A stretch of 36,691 bases of DNA. Source: Actinotignum timonense. GTDB taxonomy: Bacteria > Actinomycetota > Actinomycetes > Actinomycetales > Actinomycetaceae. Shown one piece after another: positions 16,679 through 24,751 of the stretch (position 1 is the stretch's first letter; each line of letters opens with the position of its first letter). The stretch lies in contig NZ_LT706966.1 in NCBI RefSeq assembly GCF_900155575.1, positions 1,823,155-1,859,845 of the forward strand, read 5' to 3'. The notes beneath the pieces are model-generated. The model had not been told where the DNA came from and made no database searches. It was given only the letters and a program-made list of their open reading frames with translations. The translations under genes were made by a program, and so were the position numbers.

Positions 16679-17515
16679 CTAGCGTGATGAGGCCGCGCCT
16701 TCCGGCGCAATTTTGTCGACGGCGCCGCCGAATCGCCTCTCGCGCTGCCCGTAGGCGGCGCAGGCTTCCCACAAGGCACGCCGCTCGAATTCCGGCCAGG
16801 GCAGCGGGGAAAAATACAGTTCCGCGTAGGCACTTTCCCACATGAGGAAATTGGAGGTGCGGTATTCCCCGCCGGTACGGATAAGGAGATCGACGTCGCG
16901 CATGCGCGGGGCGTAGAGCTGGGCGGTCAGGGTTGCTTCGCTAATGCGCTCGGCTTTGAGTTCCCCGCGGGCCACCCGCTCCGCCACCGCGCGCACCGCA
17001 TCCACGATTTCCGCGCGCCCGCCATAGTTAATGCACAGATTGAGGACCATCCGGGTATTTCCCGCGGTCAGTTCTTCCGCGGCGCGAATTTCACGCAGCA
17101 CCGAGCGCCACAGCCGGCCCTCGCGGCCTACCCATTGCACCCGCACTCCCCATTCGTGGAGCTGATCGCGGTTGGCGCGGATAATATCGCGGGAAAATCC
17201 CATGAGGAAACGCACCTCAGAAGGCGAACGCCGCCAGTTTTCGGTAGAAAAAGCGTAGACGGAGAGCTCTGCGATTCCCACTTCCAGGGCGCCGGCCACC
17301 ACGTCCATCAGAGAACGTTCGCCGGCTTTATGGCCTTCGGTGCGCGCCAGCCCGCGGGCATTCGCCCAGCGCCCATTGCCGTCCATCACGATGGCTACGT
17401 GTTCGGGCACCCGCCCCAGTGGCGGGGGCGTGATACCGGGCCGGTGGGCCGGGGTGGGGCGCTCCAGATGAGGGAGATGGTCCAGCTGCGCTCGATTCGG
17501 GTGCTCGTCTGTCAT
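16679..17515 (-). CDS. uppS: isoprenyl (undecaprenyl/decaprenyl) diphosphate synthase
   Basis: A 278-residue cis-prenyltransferase that adds isopentenyl diphosphate to an allylic primer to make the polyprenyl carrier for peptidoglycan and other surface polymers. Motifs: HVAIVMDGNGRWA (catalytic Asp), HKAGERSLMDVV, YAFSTENWRRS, LNLCINYGGRAEI and DLLIRTGGEYRTSNFLMWESAYAELYF. A Pro-rich N-terminal 35 residues precede the core. ATG 17515 overlaps the recO stop as ATGA, so it is coupled to recO, as in other actinobacteria where the recO-linked copy makes the long-chain (decaprenyl) carrier. Last gene of the long minus-strand series. Confidence 0.95.
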   Translation of the reverse strand: MTDEHPNRAQLDHLPHLERPTPAHRPGITPPPLGRVPEHVAIVMDGNGRWANARGLARTEGHKAGERSLMDVVAGALEVGIAELSVYAFSTENWRRSPSEVRFLMGFSRDIIRANRDQLHEWGVRVQWVGREGRLWRSVLREIRAAEELTAGNTRMVLNLCINYGGRAEIVDAVRAVAERVARGELKAERISEATLTAQLYAPRMRDVDLLIRTGGEYRTSNFLMWESAYAELYFSPLPWPEFERRALWEACAAYGQRERRFGGAVDKIAPEGAASSR

Positions 17516-18243
17516 GATGCCGACCTCACGATCTGCAAGGAACGTACCTTGCGTTCCAAATACCATTGCACGTACGCGGAAATATATCCGTGTGCGGTTT
17601 CCCCGGCGCTGCCGGCCAGCGCGTCAATAACTTCCCAGTCCCCGCGCGCCAGGGCCGCGAGGAGCCTGCGGGTATCTTCACCCGGATAGGCGGCCCCGCG
17701 CGGGGCGCAACGCCGGCACACCAGGCCGCCGGCTTGCACATGGAAAGCCGTGAGGTCCTCCCCGCTGCCGCAGAGCGCGCAGGAGGTCACCGCCAGGCCC
17801 CACCCGGATACCGCCATGGCGCGCAGCAGGTAGGAATCCATAATCGGATAGGGTGCGTGCTGGCGGGCAGCCAGGGAATTGAGGGCGCCCAGGAGAAGGC
17901 GGTAGTGGGCCCGGTCCGGTTCGCCTTCCGCCCCGAGTTTTTCCGCGACTTCCACCATGGTGCTCGCGGCCGCGTAGGCTTCAAAATCGGGCGCGATAGC
18001 CCGCCCGAAGGGATTGAGGGTGGCCACCTCCGTGACAATATCGAGGCTGCGCCCCCGGTAGAGCTGCACATCCACGTAGGTGAACGGCTCGAGGCGCGCC
18101 CCGAATCGGGAGCGGGTGCGGCGCACCCCTTTGGCCACGCAGCGCACCAGGCCGTGCGCGCGTGCCAGCAGGGTGACAATGCGGTCCGCTTCCCCCAGGT
18201 CCTGCGTACGCAGGACTATTCCTTCATCCCGATAGAGTTTCAC
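17512..18243 (-). CDS. recO: DNA repair protein RecO
   Basis: A 243-residue recombination mediator that works with RecR (and RecF) to load RecA on SSB-coated single-stranded DNA and anneals strands. The N-terminal OB fold starts KLYRDEGIVLRTQDLGEADRIV, and the C-terminal helical part carries the zinc cysteines CALC...CRRC. GTG 18243 is chosen because the protein then begins exactly like the family, with GGGAG just upstream; the open frame continues to 18336 through leuA sequence. It begins 11 bases after leuA and overlaps uppS by four bases. Confidence 0.95.
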   Translation of the reverse strand: MKLYRDEGIVLRTQDLGEADRIVTLLARAHGLVRCVAKGVRRTRSRFGARLEPFTYVDVQLYRGRSLDIVTEVATLNPFGRAIAPDFEAYAAASTMVEVAEKLGAEGEPDRAHYRLLLGALNSLAARQHAPYPIMDSYLLRAMAVSGWGLAVTSCALCGSGEDLTAFHVQAGGLVCRRCAPRGAAYPGEDTRRLLAALARGDWEVIDALAGSAGETAHGYISAYVQWYLERKVRSLQIVRSAS

Positions 18244-18254
18244 TGGCTCCCAGT

Positions 18255-20135
18255 TTAGCGGTGCGCACGATTGACAGCCGAGATAATCGCCTTGAGGCCG
18301 GCGCGTGTCGTGGAGGTGTGAATACCGCAGCCCCACAGCACCTGGTCATCAATCTCGCATTCCACATAGGCGGCCGCCGAAGCATCCGTACCCTCGCTCA
18401 GGGTGTGTTCGGCATAGTCGAGCACGTGGATATATTCGCCCAGCTGTTCCATCGCGTTGACGAAAGCGTGGATGGGGCCGTTGCCGCTGCCGTGCAGGCT
18501 GTGCTGCACGCCGTCCGCCTGGGTTTCCACGACGGCGCTAATATCGGTCCCCCCGCCGCTGTGATTGGTGAATTCCAGCGCACGCAAGCGGTAGCGACCC
18601 CACGGGGTGCTGACCGTGCTCCGGGCACCAGGTGCGCTCTGCGAGGCCGCAGCGCCCGCCGCGCCGGCCGAACCCGTTGCGCTCGTTGCACCCGCAGGCT
18701 CCACCGCAGCAGCGCCCGCCGGCTCCTGCTCCCCGTACCCTTGCGAGAGCGGAAGGTATTCGTCCACGAAAATATCCCAGAGAGTATCCGCACTGACTTC
18801 TTCCCCGGTGCGTTCCGTCCAGGTTTGCACAATGCGGGAGAGTTCGATTTGCATGCGCCGGGGCAGATCCAGATTGCGGGTGGTTTGCATGAGGTAGGCA
18901 ACCCCGCCCTTGCCGGACTGGGAATTGACCCGCACGATGGCATCGTAGGTACGCCCCACATCCTTGGGGTCAATGGGCAGATAAGGCAGCGCCCAGGGAA
19001 CCTGCCGCTCGTCTCCCCCGGCTGCGGCCAGATCCGCGGCCCGGCGTTGCATCCCCTTCTTAATGGCGTCCTGATGGGAGCCAGAGAACGAGGTGTAGAC
19101 AAGCGAACCGGCGTAGGGCACCCGCGGGCCCACCTCAATCCCGGTGCATTCTTCGCACACATCCACGATGGCATCAATATCGGAAAGATCCAGTTCCGGA
19201 TCAATCCCCTGCGAATAAAGATTCATGGCCACCGTAATAAGGTCAACGTTTCCGGTGCGCTCCCCCTGCCCGAAGAGGCAGCCCTCCACCCGGTCAATAC
19301 CGGCGAGCATCGCCAATTCGGTGGTGGCCACCCCGGTGCCGCGATCATTGTGGTTATGCGCGGAAAGCGCCACGTACTCGCGCTTGGGGATATGGCGGGA
19401 GAAGTATTCGATTTGATCGGCGTAGACGTTCGGGGTGGCGCGTTCCACCGTGGTGGGTAGATTAATAATAATTTCGCGCTCGGCATCCGGTTGCCACACA
19501 TCCATGACGGATGAGCACACCTCGAGGGCGTAATCAATTTCAGTATCCACGAAAATCTCCGGGGAATATTCGAAGCCGAAAATAAGATCGTCCGGAAGTA
19601 CCTTTTCGGCGTAGGCCACGATTTCCCGGGTTCCGGCCATGGCCAGTTCGCGGATGGCTTCCTTGGAGGAACCGAAAACCACATCGCGGAAAACCGGCGA
19701 GGTGGCATTGTACAGGTGCACGGTGGCGCGCGGGAATCCGGCCAGCGCATCGATGGTGCGGTGAATAAGTTCGGGGCGCGACTGGGTGAGAACCGAGACG
19801 GTCACGTCGTCAGGCACCGCACCGTCCTCGGCCAGGGAGCGCACAAAATCCCAATCGGTTTGGGAGGCGGCCGGGAAACCGATCTCAATTTCCTTCACGC
19901 CGATCTTGACGAGCAGATCAAAAATCCGCCGTTTGCGGATCATATCCATCGGTTCGATAAGGGCCTGGTTGCCGTCGCGCAGATCGGTGGAGAGCCAGCG
20001 CGGCGCCTTGGTAATACGATTATTGGGCCAGGTACGATCCGGCAGCGCAATCGGATTTGTATCCAGGAAAGGCCGATACTTGTAGAAGGGCATGCCCGAG
20101 GGGCGCTGACGGTGCGTGTATCCGGAAGTTTTCAT
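18255..20135 (-). CDS. leuA: 2-isopropylmalate synthase
   Basis: A 626-residue enzyme that joins acetyl-CoA and 2-ketoisovalerate, the committed step of leucine synthesis. The TIM-barrel core has LSTDLRDGNQALIEPM, the metal ligands in SAHNHNDRGTG, and CLFGQGERTGN; the C-terminal leucine-binding regulatory domain ends GIHTSTTRAGLKAIISAVNR. This is the long actinobacterial (LeuA type II) form. Between core and regulatory domain is an extra Ala/Gly/Ser/Pro-rich linker of about 40 residues (after LSQGYG). The ATG at 20135 has AAAGGTG about ten bases upstream. Its promoter, leader peptide and RNA fold lie in 20190-20316. recO follows 11 bases later. Confidence 0.96.
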   Translation of the reverse strand: MKTSGYTHRQRPSGMPFYKYRPFLDTNPIALPDRTWPNNRITKAPRWLSTDLRDGNQALIEPMDMIRKRRIFDLLVKIGVKEIEIGFPAASQTDWDFVRSLAEDGAVPDDVTVSVLTQSRPELIHRTIDALAGFPRATVHLYNATSPVFRDVVFGSSKEAIRELAMAGTREIVAYAEKVLPDDLIFGFEYSPEIFVDTEIDYALEVCSSVMDVWQPDAEREIIINLPTTVERATPNVYADQIEYFSRHIPKREYVALSAHNHNDRGTGVATTELAMLAGIDRVEGCLFGQGERTGNVDLITVAMNLYSQGIDPELDLSDIDAIVDVCEECTGIEVGPRVPYAGSLVYTSFSGSHQDAIKKGMQRRAADLAAAGGDERQVPWALPYLPIDPKDVGRTYDAIVRVNSQSGKGGVAYLMQTTRNLDLPRRMQIELSRIVQTWTERTGEEVSADTLWDIFVDEYLPLSQGYGEQEPAGAAAVEPAGATSATGSAGAAGAAASQSAPGARSTVSTPWGRYRLRALEFTNHSGGGTDISAVVETQADGVQHSLHGSGNGPIHAFVNAMEQLGEYIHVLDYAEHTLSEGTDASAAAYVECEIDDQVLWGCGIHTSTTRAGLKAIISAVNRAHR

Positions 20136-20189
20136 GGGGTGGTCACCTTTTATTTTTTGTGTGGCGGTCAAATTTAAGAACGACGGCGC

Positions 20190-20229
20190 AGCTTAACCCG
20201 CCGCGAGGAGCCGAATAAGCTCGCGGCGG
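20190..20229 (-). promoter_or_regulatory. pseudoknot-capable RNA in the leuA leader (LEU-element-like)
   Basis: On the transcript, CCGCCGCGAG (20229-20220) pairs perfectly with CTCGCGGCGG (20207-20198), ten base pairs with a 12-base loop. The loop bases CTTA (20219-20216), extendable to AGCTTA, are complementary to TAAG (20195-20192), extendable to TAAGCT, just after the stem, giving an H-type pseudoknot. A conserved pseudoknot called the LEU element is known upstream of leuA in most actinobacteria; this seems to be its counterpart. A competing hairpin GCGGCG/CGCCGT (20204-20183) followed by TCGTTCTT could act as a weak terminator. Confidence 0.7.
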
Positions 20230-20264
20230 CTCATAAGGAGAAGGCGAGAGGTACCCATAGGCAT
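20193..20264 (-). CDS. leuL: leuA leader peptide, 23 residues, Leu-rich
   Basis: A short frame (ATG 20264, TAA 20195-20193) of 23 codons, with GAGGGG eight bases before the start. Six codons are leucine, in three groups: CTT CTC CTT (codons 8-10), CTT (16) and CTC CTC (19-20). It sits between the leuA promoter and leuA, 57 bases before the leuA start. This is the arrangement of a leader peptide whose translation senses charged tRNA-Leu and controls leuA. Its second half and stop codon are part of the pseudoknot-capable RNA listed next. Confidence 0.85.
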   Translation of the reverse strand: MPMGTSRLLLMSRRELIRLLAAG

Positions 20265-20287
20265 AACTCTAACCCCTCAGCTAGCTG

Positions 20288-20316
20288 AATATGCACAGAT
20301 TTGTCCGCGATGTGAG
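20288..20316 (-). promoter_or_regulatory. leuA promoter
   Basis: CTCACA (20316-20311) and CATATT (20293-20288), each four of six to consensus, with a 17-base spacer. It starts inside the intergenic gap right after the hydrolase stop codon, 25 bases before the leader peptide start. Confidence 0.6.
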
Positions 20317-20318
20317 AC

Positions 20319-21950
20319 TTACAGGACCGCCGGGAAGGCATTCCAGTAGCCCAAGCTCATGAGTAGCACCGCTTGGGCGCACAGGGTGAGCAGGGTGGTG
20401 ATCCGCGCGATACGCCCCATGCCGGGCCGGGCATTCCAGCTGCGGAACGCAGCCCGCACGTGCATCCACGCCGCCCCCAGCGCCGCCAGGTGGACGAGGG
20501 CGAAACCTCCCTGCACGATCAGCAGATTATGGGAATAGGTGAGCGCGATATGGGCAACGGCCACCAAATACACGAGGAAGACCGCCCAGGCACCCACCAC
20601 CGAGAGGGAAGCGAGATTGAGAGCTGCCCCCGATCCGGAGAAATTCGAGAGGCGATGCCCGCGCACCGGAATCCAGCACACCGCCACCAGCACGATGCTC
20701 ACCGCCAGGAGGGCCACGCCGCCCAGCGCGATATAGAGCGCCGTTTGGGCGGTGAACCACCCGCCGGCCGTGAGGGTGGGGGCCACGAAGGCCTGCCGTG
20801 GTTGGTCACCGGCCACCCGCGGTTGCGCCGTCGCCGTAAAGGGTAAACCATTGACCCAATCCGCGGTATCTTGCATGGCCGCGCGCGAAAGCTTGCTGCG
20901 GTTGATCTGGAGGCCGTGGTCGGCGTCCTTGTAATAGCGCACCGTGAGCGCGCTGTTGCCGGCCTCTTCCAGGTAGCGGGCCATCATCTGCGGGCCCTGG
21001 ATGGTCGGCATGGAATTATCGGCCGTGCCGTAAAGCATGAGGACCGGCATGGTCATCTGCTTCTCGTAAGGTGCCGCATCGAAATCGATATAGCGGAACG
21101 TATCGGGGCCAAAATCCTGGCCGATGAGTTTAGGGATGGCGGCGCGCAGTCGGGCCGGGGCGTGAATTTCGCGCAGGTAGGCATCGGCCGCGTACGCGCC
21201 CTGCTGGCGGATCGGGAGCACCGGCGCGCTAATGAGAGCCACGTAATTGACCGCCTTCGCGCTGGTGGCCACAATCGGCGCCACGAAACAGCCTTCGGAT
21301 ACCGCGTACAGGCCCGAGTGGCGCGCATCAACATCCTCCCAGGAGAGCATCTCCCGGTACACATCCTCAAAATCCGCGGCGAGCTGGAGGTAATCGCGAT
21401 GCGTCGTCGTATAGTTCGCCACCCGTTTTTCCGGAACCACCGTAATAATCCCGGTGGAGGCAATCGCGTCGGTTTCCCGCCCGAAATCGCGCGCGGAGGA
21501 GGTACCGGTGCCGTGGATAAAAAGCATCCCGGGCACCACCGATGCCGCGCCCACCGGGCGTTTGACGACGGCGGGAATCAGGGTGCCATCGCGCAAGGTA
21601 ATCGTGACGGTGCTACTGGCCACCTGGTAGGTTCCCAGCCGCGCGGTGGGGACCCCGGTGGAAATGGTGGTATCCGGGGTTTGCGGGGCAATCGCCGCGG
21701 TCATGGGCTGCGGATTCCAGCCCGGGCCGAAGGCGCTCCCGATGAGCCCGGCAGCCAACACCACAATCAGCCAGGTGACGAAGCGTTTGTGGGTGGGCAG
21801 CCAGCGCCGCCAGCCCCGGTGCGCGGCGCGTTCCGGCTGTGCGCTGCGTTCCGCGCGATCCGCGCTCTCTAGGCTGCTAGCCGGCACCAGGGTGCGCCCC
21901 GGCGGCGGATTTTCGGTGGGCGGGGTGTAGGGAAGATCAGTCAGGCGCAC
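20319..21950 (-). CDS. membrane-anchored alpha/beta hydrolase
   Basis: A 543-residue protein. A basic N-terminal tail of about 55 residues precedes one membrane helix (VTWLIVVLAAGLIGSAFGPG), then an extracytoplasmic alpha/beta-hydrolase domain and, from about residue 400, four more membrane helices. Catalytic-triad candidates: Ser in YAVSEGCF (AxSxG instead of GxSxG), Asp in LYGTADNSMP and His in KDADHGLQ; the oxyanion loop is FIHGTGTSS. The fold resembles acyl-peptidase/esterase-type hydrolases; the substrate is unknown but would be outside the membrane. GTG 21950 lies three bases after the era stop. It is an insertion into the usual actinobacterial era-leuA-recO order. Confidence 0.85.
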   Translation of the reverse strand: MRLTDLPYTPPTENPPPGRTLVPASSLESADRAERSAQPERAAHRGWRRWLPTHKRFVTWLIVVLAAGLIGSAFGPGWNPQPMTAAIAPQTPDTTISTGVPTARLGTYQVASSTVTITLRDGTLIPAVVKRPVGAASVVPGMLFIHGTGTSSARDFGRETDAIASTGIITVVPEKRVANYTTTHRDYLQLAADFEDVYREMLSWEDVDARHSGLYAVSEGCFVAPIVATSAKAVNYVALISAPVLPIRQQGAYAADAYLREIHAPARLRAAIPKLIGQDFGPDTFRYIDFDAAPYEKQMTMPVLMLYGTADNSMPTIQGPQMMARYLEEAGNSALTVRYYKDADHGLQINRSKLSRAAMQDTADWVNGLPFTATAQPRVAGDQPRQAFVAPTLTAGGWFTAQTALYIALGGVALLAVSIVLVAVCWIPVRGHRLSNFSGSGAALNLASLSVVGAWAVFLVYLVAVAHIALTYSHNLLIVQGGFALVHLAALGAAWMHVRAAFRSWNARPGMGRIARITTLLTLCAQAVLLMSLGYWNAFPAVL

Positions 21951-21953
21951 GTA

Positions 21954-22862
21954 TCAGAACCCGAGTCGATCCAGCATTTTCGGGTCGCGCTGCCAGTCTT
22001 TGGAGACCTTCACGTGCAAATCAAGGTAGACCGGCGTGCCCAGCAGCGCCTTAATCGCTTTGCGGGCATCGCGCCCGATCTGGCGCAGGCGCGCTCCCCC
22101 GCGTCCGATAACAATCCCCTTCTGGGAATCGCGCTCCACGTGCAGCGAAGCATGGATGCGCACCAGCGGGCCCCCGTTGGGCGCGGTCTCCTCAATAATT
22201 TCGTCGATGGTGACCGCGAGGGAATGCGGGAGTTCCTCGCGCATTTTTTCCAGGCCGGCTTCGCGGATAAGTTCCGCGATAAGGGTTTCTTCCGTTTCAT
22301 CGGTGATGGCATCCAGCGGATACAGCGGCGGGGAAACGGGAAGCTGCTTAATGATCTGCTCGGTGAGGAGTTCCACCTGATCCATCGTGGCTGCGCTCAC
22401 CGGCACAATCTCCACGAAATCGTGGAAAGCCGCCACGGCCACAATTTTTTCCGCGAGGGCTTCGCGGGTAACCAGATCGGTTTTGGTAATCGCGGCGATC
22501 ATGGGAACTTTCGCGCGCACCGCCAGATCGAGGAGGTATTTATCACCCGGCCCGAGTTTTTCATTGGCGGGCAGGCACATGATGATGGTGTCCACATCGG
22601 CGATGGAATCGCGCACCATATCGCCTAGGCGTTCCCCCAGCAGGGTGCGCGGGCGGTGCATTCCCGGGGTATCCACAAGGATCACCTGGCCGGCATCCCG
22701 GGTCACAATGGCGCGGATAATACGCCGGGTGGTTTCCGGGCGGGCGCTGGTAATGGCGACCTTTTTCCCCACCATCGCATTGGTGAGGGTTGATTTCCCG
22801 GCGTTCGGGCGGCCCACCACCGAGGCGAACCCGGCCCGAAATTCTGTGTTCTCCACCGTCAT
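21954..22862 (-). CDS. era: GTPase Era
   Basis: A 302-residue GTPase needed for 30S assembly; it binds the 3' end of 16S rRNA. GTPase motifs GRPNAGKS (G1), TTRR (G2 area), DTPG (G3), TKTD (G4) and VSA (G5) are in order, and the C-terminal KH RNA-binding domain has GIVIGRGGARLRQIG. Normal length. It starts six bases after the corC-like gene and belongs to the ybeY-corC-era ribosome-maturation block. Confidence 0.97.
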   Translation of the reverse strand: MTVENTEFRAGFASVVGRPNAGKSTLTNAMVGKKVAITSARPETTRRIIRAIVTRDAGQVILVDTPGMHRPRTLLGERLGDMVRDSIADVDTIIMCLPANEKLGPGDKYLLDLAVRAKVPMIAAITKTDLVTREALAEKIVAVAAFHDFVEIVPVSAATMDQVELLTEQIIKQLPVSPPLYPLDAITDETEETLIAELIREAGLEKMREELPHSLAVTIDEIIEETAPNGGPLVRIHASLHVERDSQKGIVIGRGGARLRQIGRDARKAIKALLGTPVYLDLHVKVSKDWQRDPKMLDRLGF

Positions 22863-22868
22863 TGTGTT

Positions 22869-24149
22869 TTAGTCCTCGCCCTCATCTTCGGTTTCTTCGC
22901 GCGCAACGATAATAGTCGATAACCGGCGCCGGCGCCCTTCGAAGCGGTCGGCCACCATGTGGATTCCGGCCACGGTTGTTTCGGCACCGCGGATGGGGAC
23001 CCGCCCGATGCTCTTGGCGAAGAGGCCGCCGGCGGTATCTACGTCGTCGTCCTCCAATTCGATTCCGAAGAGGTCACCGAGGTCGTCAATGGGCATGCGC
23101 GCCGGGATCCGGAAGCTTCCCGCTTCGAGTTCTTCCACGGCCGGGAGGGCCCGGTCGTGCTCATCGGAAATTTCGCCCACGAGTTCTTCCACGAGGTCCT
23201 CGATGGTGACCAGGCCGGCAATTCCGCCGTATTCATCCACCACGAGGGCGATATGAACCTGGTCGGCCTGCATTTCCCGCATGAGGGTGTCAATAATCTT
23301 GGTTTCCGGTACAAAGACCGGTTCGCGTACCAGATCGGCTACCCGCAAGTCATCGTGCTGGTGGCGCCGGTGCACCCGCCGGATTACGTCTTTGAGGTAG
23401 AGCACGCCGATCACATCATCAATGGATTCCCGGTAGACCGGCACCCGGGAGAAACCGGAGCGGGTAAAGAGGGAAATAGCGCGGTCCAGGGTTTCATCCG
23501 CCTCCACCGCGATCATATCGGTACGCGGCACCATAACCTCGCGCACCAGGGTGTTACCCATATCGAAAAGCGATTGCAGGATATCGCGTTCGGCATCGTC
23601 CAGGGCTTCGGATTCGGCCACGCGTTCCACCATGACGGCGAGCTGGTCTTCTTGGCGCTGTTCGGCTTCCTCGGGTGAAAATTCGCGTTCCCGGATGAGT
23701 AGCGAGAGCAGCCAGGTGAGTGGGGAGAGCCACCAGGTGGCTTTGCGTAGCACCCGCTGGTGGCGTTCCACCCCGAAACTCAGGGGGTTGAAGAAGGCGA
23801 AAGCGAGGAGGGCTAGGACCGTGACGCCGAAGAAAATGGGGAAGATCTGCCACCAGGCCGCCACATCCGTTCCCAGGGCGAAAGTGAAGCAGATTCCGTA
23901 GCTGGCCATGAGGAGGGCACGCACCACGGCGATGCCCATGGAGGCGGCCGGGCGGCGGGCCATAATGGCCACCACGCGCGCCGAACCGCGTTCCTTATGG
24001 GCGTACATTTCCGCGGCTTCGGTGCGGGTCATGCGCCCGAGGGCCGCGCCCACCACCGTGCACCACAAAGAAAGCAGGAGGCACAGGCCGGCAGCTATAT
24101 AAAACGGGGCGGAGGGCAGCGTTCCCGCTGCCACGGGTAAGTGATCCAT
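22869..24149 (-). CDS. CNNM/CorC-HlyC family membrane protein with CBS pair
   Basis: A 426-residue protein with about three hydrophobic segments in the first 175 residues (degenerate DUF21/CNNM membrane domain), two CBS domains (about residues 205-330; VMVPRTDMIAVEADETL and VHIALVVDEYGGIAGLVTIEDLVEELVGEI) and a C-terminal CorC/HlyC transporter-associated domain. Relatives are linked to Mg2+/Co2+ handling; the old name haemolysin C is not informative. The GGAGGTG ribosome site overlaps the ybeY stop, with ATG 24149 following. Placement between ybeY and era is the rule in actinobacteria. Confidence 0.93.
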   Translation of the reverse strand: MDHLPVAAGTLPSAPFYIAAGLCLLLSLWCTVVGAALGRMTRTEAAEMYAHKERGSARVVAIMARRPAASMGIAVVRALLMASYGICFTFALGTDVAAWWQIFPIFFGVTVLALLAFAFFNPLSFGVERHQRVLRKATWWLSPLTWLLSLLIREREFSPEEAEQRQEDQLAVMVERVAESEALDDAERDILQSLFDMGNTLVREVMVPRTDMIAVEADETLDRAISLFTRSGFSRVPVYRESIDDVIGVLYLKDVIRRVHRRHQHDDLRVADLVREPVFVPETKIIDTLMREMQADQVHIALVVDEYGGIAGLVTIEDLVEELVGEISDEHDRALPAVEELEAGSFRIPARMPIDDLGDLFGIELEDDDVDTAGGLFAKSIGRVPIRGAETTVAGIHMVADRFEGRRRRLSTIIVAREETEDEGED

Positions 24150-24155
24150 CCTTTC

Positions 24156-24641
24156 TTACACCTCCGTGGGGCGCGGATCGCCTCCCCCGCGTTCGGACAG
24201 GAACACGAGGAGGAGTTGGCGTTGCAGAGCGAACATGGTGTCTTTTTCTTCCGGGGTTGCGTGATCGTAGCCGAGCAGATGCAGGATCCCGTGGGTCACG
24301 AGGAGCAGAATTTCTTCCGCGGTGGAGTGCCCCATGGCGTGGGCTTGGCGGCTGGCAACCTGCGGGCATACCGCAATATCGCCGAGCATTCCCGGGCGTG
24401 GTTCTTCGCCGGGCGGGGCCGGGCGCACCTCATCCATGGGGAAAGACATCACGTCTGTGGGCCCTTCCAGGTCCATCCACGTGACGTGGAGATCCGCCAT
24501 GGCATCTTCATCGAGGAGCACGATGGAGAGGTCCGCCATGGAATGCACCCGCATCTTATCGAGGACGTAGGTGGCTAGCTCCGAGATCTCTTCCAGATCC
24601 GGGGCCGGACTAAAACTCGATTCGTCATTTACTTCTATCAT
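24156..24641 (-). CDS. ybeY: endoribonuclease YbeY
   Basis: A 161-residue single-domain metalloendoribonuclease that helps mature the 16S rRNA 3' end and in ribosome quality control. The zinc motif HGILHLLGYDH is complete near residue 120, preceded by TDVMSFPMDE and LGDIAVCPQVA. AGGAAAG precedes ATG 24641. It sits 110 bases after phoH; the gap shows no clear promoter or terminator. Confidence 0.97.
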   Translation of the reverse strand: MIEVNDESSFSPAPDLEEISELATYVLDKMRVHSMADLSIVLLDEDAMADLHVTWMDLEGPTDVMSFPMDEVRPAPPGEEPRPGMLGDIAVCPQVASRQAHAMGHSTAEEILLLVTHGILHLLGYDHATPEEKDTMFALQRQLLLVFLSERGGGDPRPTEV

Positions 24642-24751
24642 GTGGTCTTTCCTGACAACCGTTCCCTAGATTCTCCCGAAACTGCCCTACCGCAACACAC
24701 GCCTCAGCGTACGCCGCACTACGCGCCGCTACTCACGCCTATTGCCCCGCG

